A stretch of DNA of 64,000 nucleotides, from NCBI GenBank assembly GCA_016713725.1, contig JADJOO010000018.1, forward strand, positions 1-64,000, read 5' to 3'. The notes under the pieces are model-generated. The model did no database searches. It saw nothing but the letters and a program-made list of their open reading frames with translations, and was not told the origin of the DNA. Positions 1-6,089 of the stretch are shown here, piece by piece; position 1 is the stretch's first letter, and every line of letters begins with the position of its first letter. This DNA comes from Pseudomonadota bacterium. Its GTDB lineage: Bacteria > Pseudomonadota > Gammaproteobacteria > Steroidobacterales > Steroidobacteraceae. The translations under genes were made by a program, and so were the position numbers.

Positions 1-285
1 GCCTATCTCGCCGCCGCCTCTCCCCGGGAGCGCCTGGCCGAGTCGCGCACGGTGCCGGAAGCCGACCTGCCGTTCGAATTCATGCTCAACGCGCTGCGAC
101 TGGTCGCGGGATTTACCGAAAGGCAGTTCGAACAGCGGACCGGATTGCCTCGCGCCGCGCTGTTGGCGCCAATCCAACGGGCCGAGGCTCGCGGATTGCT
201 CGAACAGCGGGACGATCGCTGGCAACCCACCACGCGAGGCCGACAATTTTTGAACGACCTCCAGGAGCTGTTTCTGCCGATTTGA
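1..285 (+). CDS. hemW: HemW, radical SAM heme chaperone (C-terminal end only)
   Basis: The frame is open from base 1 and gives the last 94 residues of a protein whose start lies outside the window. The end (LPFEFMLNALRLV, then a winged-helix-like stretch and FLNDLQELFLPI) matches the C-terminal HemW domain of the coproporphyrinogen III oxidase-like radical SAM family. The Fe-S CxxxCxxC motif would lie upstream and is not visible. Family knowledge: HemW binds heme and delivers it to membrane proteins. The gene stops at TGA 283-285 and is followed by a 459-base spacer before rpmE. Confidence 0.88.
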   Translation, partial: AYLAAASPRERLAESRTVPEADLPFEFMLNALRLVAGFTERQFEQRTGLPRAALLAPIQRAEARGLLEQRDDRWQPTTRGRQFLNDLQELFLPI

Positions 286-389
286 CAGATATTTAGCTTC
301 GTTTCGGCGAGCGGGCACCGACGCCGACTACCGTTGGCGGCTGCAAGGGGGCTTGCATGACGGGATCGAATGGAGTACCCGAAATTCAG

Positions 390-602
390 TTATGCACAAC
401 GGCGGGCAGGGTGGCGCACTTTCGGCAGGTTACGGCCTGTAGCGAAAGTGAAACCTTAGACGACGAACATAACTCGTTGATACTAAATGATAAATAGGTC
501 TGATCATTTTTTGATCAATGCAGAAATCACTGCATCTCGCACGGTGGAAGGTCCGTAGTCAGCCCATTCATCCACACAGTTATCCACAGCTTTTGTGGAT
601 AA
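390..602. promoter_or_regulatory. DnaA-box cluster in an AT-rich spacer between hemW and rpmE
   Basis: The 286-744 spacer has no gene. It holds three exact matches to the DnaA box TTATNCACA: TTATGCACA at 390-398 (+), TTATCCACA at 580-588 (+) and TTATCCACA on the minus strand at 594-602. A one-mismatch copy, TCATCCACA, lies at 568-576. The last two exact boxes form an inverted pair 5 bases apart. Between the boxes is an AT-rich stretch (about 466-530) with two TGATCA palindromes (501-506, 512-517) and a further inverted repeat, ATGCAG/CTGCAT (518-523, 530-535). This looks like an origin, a datA/DARS-type DnaA-binding locus or a DnaA-controlled promoter. Which one is unknown. Confidence 0.55.
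417..450 (+). terminator. Hairpin downstream of hemW
   Basis: CACTTTCG (417-424) pairs exactly with CGAAAGTG (443-450). Inside it CAGG (426-429) pairs with CCTG (436-439), leaving a 6-base loop. It lies 132 bases after the hemW stop and has no T tract, so a terminator role is only a guess. It could be part of the DnaA-box locus instead. Confidence 0.3.
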
Positions 603-678
603 CATAAGGTTAAATCGGCCCGGGAGGTTCCATCGAGAACCAGTCCACCGGCTCGATCCCGCCCCTGCGCGATGTCGC

Positions 679-707
679 TTGTCGATTCCGGGGCGCGTCC
701 CTATAAT
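679..707 (+). promoter_or_regulatory. Sigma-70 promoter of rpmE
   Basis: TTGTCG at 679-684 (-35) and a perfect TATAAT at 702-707 (-10) are 17 bases apart. Transcription would start near 714, leaving a leader of about 30 bases before the rpmE ATG at 745. This is the best sigma-70 promoter seen in the window, fitting a strongly expressed ribosomal protein gene. Confidence 0.75.
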
Positions 708-744
708 TCGCCCCCCTCTTTTGCACCTGCCTGGAAGCTGCGCC

Positions 745-960
745 ATGAAAGACGCGATCCATCCGAACTACAAGGCGATCAACGTCACCTGCAGCTGCGG
801 CAACACGTTCGAAACGCGTTCCACGCTGGGCAACGACCTGCAGATCGAAGTCTGCTCGAACTGCCACCCGTTCTACACGGGCAAGCAGAAGATGGTGGAC
901 ACGGGTGGCCGCGTCGACCGCTTCCGCAAGAAGTACGCGACGGGCGCTGCGAAGGCCTGA
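745..960 (+). CDS. rpmE: 50S ribosomal protein L31, zinc-binding type
   Basis: 71 residues, the normal length for L31. The start MKDAIHPNY and the four cysteines C16, C18, C37 and C40 (CSC...CSNC) are the zinc-binding, C+ form of the protein, as opposed to the zinc-free paralogue made in zinc limitation. GGAAG at 733-737 is a suitable ribosome binding site. A longer frame runs upstream, but the promoter at 679-707 and the family alignment fix the start at 745. L31 sits on the large subunit at the intersubunit bridge. Confidence 0.97.
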   Translation: MKDAIHPNYKAINVTCSCGNTFETRSTLGNDLQIEVCSNCHPFYTGKQKMVDTGGRVDRFRKKYATGAAKA

Positions 961-1005
961 CGGTATCGTCTACCCGGCGTCACGTCGGGAGCTGCGATCG
1001 CTCGC

Positions 1006-1025
1006 GGGGCGCCTCAGGGCGCCCC
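1006..1025 (+). terminator. GC-rich hairpin after rpmE
   Basis: GGGGCGCC (1006-1013) pairs with GGCGCCCC (1018-1025) around a 4-base loop, 46 bases past the rpmE stop. Only a weak T-containing tail (GTTGCGTTC) follows. Probable intrinsic terminator separating rpmE from the protease gene. Confidence 0.45.
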
Positions 1026-1115
1026 GTTGCGTTCTGGGGCCGTGTCCTTCCGCACGGAACTTTCTGGGCTCCGCGGCGCACTCTAGACTCAGGACTCGTT
1101 GCTCCGGAGCGCACC

Positions 1116-2597
1116 ATGCCGATCTCGCCGCGCCTTAAGCTCGTTGCCCTCGCCGTCGCGGCGACGGGGGTGCTCGCCGCAGTGAGCGGCTGTGCCACGA
1201 ACCCCGTCACCGGCGGGACCGACGTGGTGACGATGAGCGAGGCGCAGGAGATCGAGCTCGGGCGCAAGATGCACCCGCAGATCCTGCAGCAGTACGGCCG
1301 TTTCGACGACGAGCAGCTGCAGCAGTACGTGAGCCAGGTCGGCCAGCGCATCGCCGTGAAAAGCCATCGCCCGAACCTGCAATACACCTTCACGGTGCTC
1401 GACGGCGACGAGGTCAACGCGTTCGCGTTGCCTGGCGGCTACGTCTACATCACCCGCGGCATCATGGCCTACCTCAATTCCGAGGCCGAACTGGCTGCGG
1501 TGATCGGCCACGAGATCGGGCACGTCACGGCGCGCCACTCCGTGCGCCAGCAGGCGGGGGCCACGGCGGCAGGCGTAGGCGCCATGGTGGTCGGGATCCT
1601 GACCGGCAGCGGCGACCTCGCGAACGTCGCCAACATGGCCGGCGGCGCGCTCATCAGCGGCTATGGCCGCGACATGGAACTGGAGGCCGACGAACTCGGC
1701 GCGGAGTACCTGAATCGCATCGGTTACGAGCCCGAGGCGATGATCGACGTCGTCCGCCTGCTCAAGAACCAGGAAATGCTCGAGGTGCAGATGGCGCGGC
1801 AGGAGAACCGCAAGCCCCGCGTCTATCACGGCGTGTTTGCCTCGCACCCGGACAACGACACGCGCCTGCACGAGGTGGTCAAGGCTGCCGGCAGGGTGCA
1901 GAACGCCGAAGACCGGCCGCCGAACCGCGAGCTCTACCTTTCGCACATCAACGGCTTGCCCATGGGCGACAGCCGGGCGCAGGGGGTCGTGCGCGGCTCG
2001 CGCTTCTACCACGCCGACCTCGGCATCACGCTGGCGTTCCCGACCGGCTGGATCGTCGACAACCAGCGCACCAAGGTGGTGGCCTACACCGCGGCGAAGG
2101 ACGCCGTCATGGCGGTGTCGGCCGAGGCGCCGCCGCCCGGCATGGCGCCGAAGGAGTTCCTGGGGCGGATGCTGCAGGGCGTCACGACGACCGAGGCCGA
2201 GCCGCTGCAGGTGAACAACCTGAGCGGCTACCGGGCGGTCGTGCGCAGCATGACCCTGCCCTGGGGTAACCAGGGGCCGGCGAACGTGGCCGTGGTGTAC
2301 TACAACAACCTCGCCTACATCTTCCAGGGCTCCACGCGACAGGCGGCGGGTGCTGCGAGTTTCGAGCCCGTCTTCGTGTCGACCGTAAAGACGTTCCGGC
2401 GTCTCAAGGACAACGAGTTCACGGCCGCCGAACCGGACCGGATCCGGGTCATTCAGGCGAGTAATCAGACGAAAATCGAGCAATTGGCGCGAAAATCGCC
2501 GATCAAGAAGTATCCAGCCGAGAGGCTCCGGCTGCTGAACGACCTGTATCCGGACAAGGAGCCGACGCCGGGCCAGAAGCTCAAGATCGTGGATTAG
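1116..2597 (+). CDS. M48-family zinc metalloprotease, lipoprotein
   Basis: 493 residues. A signal peptide ends in the lipobox AVSGC (lipid-modified Cys26), so the mature protein should be anchored to a membrane on the periplasmic side. The catalytic motif HEIGH is at 132-136 and the third zinc ligand is probably E188 in ELEAD, the usual M48 layout. About 250 residues after the peptidase core carry no TPR repeats that I can see, which sets it apart from BepA/YfgC. Related lipoproteins such as LoiP degrade or quality-check envelope proteins; the substrate here is unknown. ATG 1116 is chosen because it begins the signal peptide directly. Confidence 0.9.
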   Translation: MPISPRLKLVALAVAATGVLAAVSGCATNPVTGGTDVVTMSEAQEIELGRKMHPQILQQYGRFDDEQLQQYVSQVGQRIAVKSHRPNLQYTFTVLDGDEVNAFALPGGYVYITRGIMAYLNSEAELAAVIGHEIGHVTARHSVRQQAGATAAGVGAMVVGILTGSGDLANVANMAGGALISGYGRDMELEADELGAEYLNRIGYEPEAMIDVVRLLKNQEMLEVQMARQENRKPRVYHGVFASHPDNDTRLHEVVKAAGRVQNAEDRPPNRELYLSHINGLPMGDSRAQGVVRGSRFYHADLGITLAFPTGWIVDNQRTKVVAYTAAKDAVMAVSAEAPPPGMAPKEFLGRMLQGVTTTEAEPLQVNNLSGYRAVVRSMTLPWGNQGPANVAVVYYNNLAYIFQGSTRQAAGAASFEPVFVSTVKTFRRLKDNEFTAAEPDRIRVIQASNQTKIEQLARKSPIKKYPAERLRLLNDLYPDKEPTPGQKLKIVD

Positions 2598-2623
2598 TCC
2601 GATCTTGAACAAACTTTGCTGCC

Positions 2624-2689
2624 GTGCAAACCTCGCTGGCCAACCCCGTGTTTTCGGGGCGCGAGTGTCGATACGGGGTTTGCACCACG
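2624..2689 (+). promoter_or_regulatory. Structured leader of gltA with two exclusive pairings
   Basis: GTGCAAACC (2624-2632) is an exact inverted repeat of GGTTTGCAC (2677-2685), ending 4 bases before the gltA ATG. Within it CCCCG (2644-2648) can pair either with CGGGG (2655-2659) as a small hairpin, or, as CCCCGT, with ACGGGG (2673-2678). The only Shine-Dalgarno-like bases, GGGG at 2675-2678, lie inside both alternatives. This arrangement could hide or expose the ribosome binding site. No function is shown; GTG 2624 could also be an in-frame upstream start. Confidence 0.4.
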
Positions 2690-3988
2690 ATGAGCACCAA
2701 AAAGTACGAACTGGTCAACACCGAGACCGGTAAGAAGTCCGTCCTCGAGGCGCGCAGCGGGACCGTCGGTCCGGACTGCGTCAATATCGCCAGCATCAAC
2801 AAGGATCACGGGGTCTTCACGTTCGACCCGGGCTTCATGGCCACGGCGGCGTGCGAGAGCAAGATCACCTACATCGACGGCGACAATGGGGTGCTGCTGT
2901 ACCGCGGCTACCCGATCGAGCAGATCGCGGCCAAGTCGAATTTCCTCGAGACGTCCTACCTGCTGCTCCACGGCGACCTGCCGGCCAGCAGCCAGTTCGA
3001 GCAGTTCGACCGCTCGATCCGCTACCACACGATGCTCAATGAATCGCTGCTGCGATTCTTCAACGGCTTTCACTACAACGCGCACCCGATGGCGATGGTG
3101 TCGGCGGTCGTGGCCTCGATGTCGGCCTTCTATCACGACTCGATGGACATCCATAACCCGCGCCACCGCGAGATCTTCGCGCACCGCATCATCGCCAAGA
3201 TCCCGACGATCTCGGCCGCGGCCTACAAGCACTCGCTGGGCCAGCCGTTCGTTTATCCGCGCAACGACCTCGACTACTGCGCGAACATGCTGAACATGTT
3301 CTTCGCCGTGCCGGCCGAGGATTACGTCGTCGACCCGGTGGCCGCCCAGGCGCTCGACCTGCTGCTGATCCTGCACGCCGACCACGAACAGAACGCGAGC
3401 ACGTCCACCGTGCGCCTCGCGGGCAGCACGGGCACCAATCCGTACGCGGCGATTTCCGCGGGCGTTTCGGCGCTGTGGGGCCCCGCGCATGGCGGCGCGA
3501 ACGAGGCCGTGCTCGAGATGCTCGAGGACATCGGCACCGTCGACAACATCGAGAAGTTCCTGGCGCGCGTGAAGGACAAGGACGGCAGCACGCGGCTCAT
3601 GGGTTTCGGTCACCGCGTCTACAAGAACTTCGACCCGCGCGCGAAGATCATCCGCGAGATGTGCCACAAGGTGCTGTCGCGCCTTGGCCAGAACGACAAC
3701 CCGCTGTTCGAGCTGGCGCTGCGTCTCGAGGAGATCGCGCTGAAGGACGAATACTTCATCGCCCGCAAGCTCTACCCGAACGTCGACTTCTACTCCGGCG
3801 TGATCTACAGCGCGCTCGGCATTCCGCGCTCGATGTTCACGGTCATGTTCGCCATCGCCCGCACGGCGGGCTGGGTGGCGCACTGGCAGGAGATGATTGG
3901 CGATCCGGCCATGAAGATCGGGCGGCCGCGCCAGCTCTACACCGGGCCGACGCAGCGGGACTACGTCGACGTCGACAAGCGCGGCTGA
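2690..3988 (+). CDS. gltA: Citrate synthase (type I)
   Basis: 432 residues, normal for the hexameric, NADH-sensitive type of Gram-negative bacteria. It condenses oxaloacetate with acetyl-CoA as the entry step of the TCA cycle. Recognisable blocks are YRGYPIEQIA near the N-terminus, the GPAHGGANEA helix, GFGHRVYKN with an active-site His, and PNVDFYSG with the catalytic Asp. ATG 2690 gives the usual MSTKKYEL-type start; an in-frame GTG at 2624 would add 22 residues with no family support. The gene appears to be transcribed alone, with repeat copy A beginning 38 bases after its stop. Confidence 0.97.
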   Translation: MSTKKYELVNTETGKKSVLEARSGTVGPDCVNIASINKDHGVFTFDPGFMATAACESKITYIDGDNGVLLYRGYPIEQIAAKSNFLETSYLLLHGDLPASSQFEQFDRSIRYHTMLNESLLRFFNGFHYNAHPMAMVSAVVASMSAFYHDSMDIHNPRHREIFAHRIIAKIPTISAAAYKHSLGQPFVYPRNDLDYCANMLNMFFAVPAEDYVVDPVAAQALDLLLILHADHEQNASTSTVRLAGSTGTNPYAAISAGVSALWGPAHGGANEAVLEMLEDIGTVDNIEKFLARVKDKDGSTRLMGFGHRVYKNFDPRAKIIREMCHKVLSRLGQNDNPLFELALRLEEIALKDEYFIARKLYPNVDFYSGVIYSALGIPRSMFTVMFAIARTAGWVAHWQEMIGDPAMKIGRPRQLYTGPTQRDYVDVDKRG

Positions 3989-4025
3989 TTTTTTCGGAAG
4001 TCCCGCAAGGCGTCGGGCGTCGTAG

Positions 4026-4159
4026 CGGGCGGCCGATCCGTTCTTCTTTCTGCAACGCGGAAAGGCAGACACGCGTTGCAGAAAGAAGAACGAATCGACC
4101 GCTTGCAAGGCGGCGCCTGAGCTCGTTTTCGGGCCAGCCCGAAAACATCGCACGGCGCA
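4026..4159 (-). repeat. Composite palindromic repeat, copy A
   Basis: Read on the minus strand this copy holds TGCGCCGTGCGA (4148-4159), then a hairpin of 10 bp arms GTTTTCGGGC/GCCCGAAAAC (4125-4146), then a large palindrome with perfect 20 bp arms at 4040-4059 and 4072-4091. The 12-base loop and its edges carry the core GTGTCTGCCTTTCC that copies B and C share, but the arms differ from those of copy B. The 3989-4632 spacer holds copies A and B and no gene that I can support. Confidence 0.8.
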
Positions 4160-4389
4160 TGCAGCCAGACGGCAAGAACTCGATGTCGCATCGCCGGCGT
4201 AAGCAACGGATCGCATCGTGACCGTGTGCTCCGCTGCGTCGGGAACCTGAAGGTTCCAGGCGACGACCCACCTTGCGCCCGACCAGCGCAGCCACAGTCG
4301 ATAGGGGGACGAAGTGCCGATGCTGCGTTGATCGCGAGACGGCGGGAGGTGTGCGGGCTCCGGTTCGTGGTTGCCCGCTATCGGTCACC

Positions 4390-4522
4390 TGCGCCGTGCG
4401 ACGTTCGCGGGCTTGCCCGCGAACGAGCTCAGGCGCCGTGTCACAAGCGGTCTATCCGGTGCCTTTCCCCGAGCGCGTGTCTGCCTTTCCAAGCTCGGGG
4501 AAAGGCACCGGATAGACCGCCT
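4390..4522 (+). repeat. Composite palindromic repeat, copy B
   Basis: It begins with TGCGCCGTGCGACG, then the hairpin GTTCGCGGGC-TT-GCCCGCGAAC (4403-4424), then AGCTCAGGCGCCG, then a palindrome with perfect 28 bp arms at 4447-4474 and 4493-4520. The 18-base loop holds GCGTGTCTGCCTTTCC, the core shared with copy A, while the arms are different. Similarity to copy C extends upstream to about 4349. The first hairpin resembles REP elements of Pseudomonas, but no RAYT transposase gene is in the window. Confidence 0.8.
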
Positions 4523-4632
4523 GGTACCAGCGCGATCGGGCGCCTTCCCCCACCACGCCTGTGCACATTCACGAATTGTCGCGCGCACGGCGCGGGAGCA
4601 CTCTGGAGTCGGGTCCGCTGCGGGAGATTCAC

Positions 4633-5088
4633 ATGAGCCGCATACGCATCGTCGTCGCCGATCAGGCCGAAGCAATCTTCTACGACCTCAGTTCGCTCAA
4701 GGCCCACCCCATCGAAGTCGCGCGGATGTCGGACCCGGCGGCCCACCTGCACGACCGGGACTTCTCCAGTGACCGGCCCGGCCGATCGTATGAAAGCTTC
4801 CGCAAGGCGCGTCACGCCATAGAGGGAGAAAACGAACCGAGCCGCCGCGCGGCCGCGAAATTCGCGAAAGAGATTGCGGGCAGGCTGGACCTGGACCGGC
4901 GCAAGAAGGGGTACGAGCAGTTGATCGTCGTCGCCGCCGCACCGTTCCGCAGCCTGATGCGCGCCGAATTCTCAACCGACACGGCGGCCTGCATCGTGTA
5001 CGAGGTGCCCAAGGACCTGGTTCACAGCCCGGTCGAGGTCCTGCGCGAGCACCTGCCGACGACAGCGCAGGAACTGCAGTCCGTTTGA
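4633..5088 (+). CDS. Host-attachment-family protein (PF10116-like)
   Basis: 151 residues, close to the family's length. It has no signal peptide, begins MSRIRIVVADQAEAIFYDL, has a basic, charged middle (HAIEGENEP followed by a helical stretch), and ends with an alpha/beta segment (LIVVAAAPFRSLMRAEF). The family was named after an Agrobacterium gene needed for plant attachment, but its fold relates to release-factor-like (baeRF) proteins and the true role is unsettled. GGGAG at 4622-4626 serves as ribosome binding site. The gene stands alone between repeat copies B and C. Confidence 0.72.
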   Translation: MSRIRIVVADQAEAIFYDLSSLKAHPIEVARMSDPAAHLHDRDFSSDRPGRSYESFRKARHAIEGENEPSRRAAAKFAKEIAGRLDLDRRKKGYEQLIVVAAAPFRSLMRAEFSTDTAACIVYEVPKDLVHSPVEVLREHLPTTAQELQSV

Positions 5089-5178
5089 TCGGCCTCGGCG
5101 CGCGAACGGTCGACCTTGTTCGGCCCCCGCGAGCCGGTGCGGGATCCGGGTTCCGAGGTCGCTCGTTACCGGCTACCT

Positions 5179-5387
5179 GCGCCGTGCGACGTTCGCGGGC
5201 CTGGCCGCGAACGAGACCAGCCGTCTCGCAAGCGGTTCCATCGGCTTCCCGAGCGCGGCCTGCCTTTCCGGGGGCAACCGCGCTGTCTGCCTTTCCAAGC
5301 TCGGGGGAAGGTACCGGATCGACCGCCTGCAACCAGCTCGTGTCTGCCTTTCCGCGTTGCAGAAAGAAGAACGGCTCGGCCGCCTGC
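5179..5387 (+). repeat. Composite palindromic repeat, copy C (rearranged, three cores)
   Basis: It starts like copy B (TGCGCCGTGCGACG and the hairpin GTTCGCGG/CCGCGAAC at 5191-5212). It then holds three successive cores of the CTGCCTTTCC type, near 5256, 5288 and 5344. The second core is followed by a right arm of copy B type (AAGCTCGGGGGAAGG), the third by a right arm of copy A type (GCGTTGCAGAAAGAAGAAC). Left arms are degraded. It ends at the stop codon of the minus-strand gene at 5389 and may serve both neighbours as a 3' border. The 5089-5388 spacer holds nothing else that I can support. Confidence 0.75.
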
Positions 5388-5388
5388 A

Positions 5389-5994
5389 TTACACCAACGC
5401 TGCGACCTCGGTTGCGGTCGCACGGCGCATCGGCTTGCCATCGACGGGACTGCACGGCGACTGGCGGATGCCGTCCAGCGGGAAGACCACCGCGTCGATG
5501 GTCTGGTTGCCTGCGACGAAGCGGAACGCCGGGAAGGTGACCGTGCGGTCGCGCTCGAAGCGGAGCCGGCGCTCGAGCGTTTCGTGCGGCACGCCGCGTT
5601 CCTCGAGCCGGATCGAGACGGCTTCGGCCGACTCCGAGAACAGGTGCAGGTGTATGTCGGAGTGCGCCGAAGCGCTGCCGGTGAGCACCGGCCCGACGAG
5701 GCGAGGATCGAACTCCGCCATCAGGCGCATGGCCTGCAGGGCTGAGCGCCGCAATTCCGCGATTTCGTCCTGGTGCCGGTCACCCGCAAACAGCCGCCGC
5801 CGCGCGAAGAGCGCGGCCTCGATTTCCGTATTGCGCGGCAGGATCGCCACGTCCACGACGCCGAGCCGTGCAGCCGCCTTGCGCTTGGCAAACAGGAAAT
5901 CGTCGATGCCCTGTTCGGCCATCACCCGCGCGGCTTCCTCGGCCACCGCCTGACGCAACATCTCTGCGCGGGGGTTGGGTCTCTGTCGACTCAT
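5389..5994 (-). CDS. Conserved hypothetical protein, possible nucleotidyltransferase fold
   Basis: 201 residues, no signal peptide or membrane segment. I do not recognise the family with confidence. The stretch GSASAHSDIHLHLFSES (about residues 105-121) resembles the GS...D(x)D motif of minimal nucleotidyltransferases, though the second Asp position is His. The N-terminal half is helical and rich in Arg and Ala. It lies convergent to the host-attachment-family gene and 95 bases downstream of the mrcA stop, on the same strand, so it could be read through from mrcA. Confidence 0.55.
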   Translation of the reverse strand: MSRQRPNPRAEMLRQAVAEEAARVMAEQGIDDFLFAKRKAAARLGVVDVAILPRNTEIEAALFARRRLFAGDRHQDEIAELRRSALQAMRLMAEFDPRLVGPVLTGSASAHSDIHLHLFSESAEAVSIRLEERGVPHETLERRLRFERDRTVTFPAFRFVAGNQTIDAVVFPLDGIRQSPCSPVDGKPMRRATATEVAALV

Positions 5995-6089
5995 GTGTCT
6001 CCGAGCATACCGAATCGTGCCGTACCGGCAATGGGCGTTGCGCAGGTTGCTGACGTCAACAGGTTGCCGATAGCAGCTGGATGCTGACC

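Noticed and set aside
2594..4216. A 540-codon open frame antisense to gltA
   Set aside because: Antisense to citrate synthase and continuing into repeat copy A; no domain.
4226..4636. Short proteins encoded between repeat copies A and B and inside B and C
   Set aside because: All open frames there run through the palindromes, give Arg/Ser/Cys-rich products and share sequence only because the DNA repeat is shared.
4026..5387. CRISPR array
   Set aside because: The repeats are long composite palindromes, in both orientations and irregularly spaced; no short regular repeat-spacer pattern and no cas gene.
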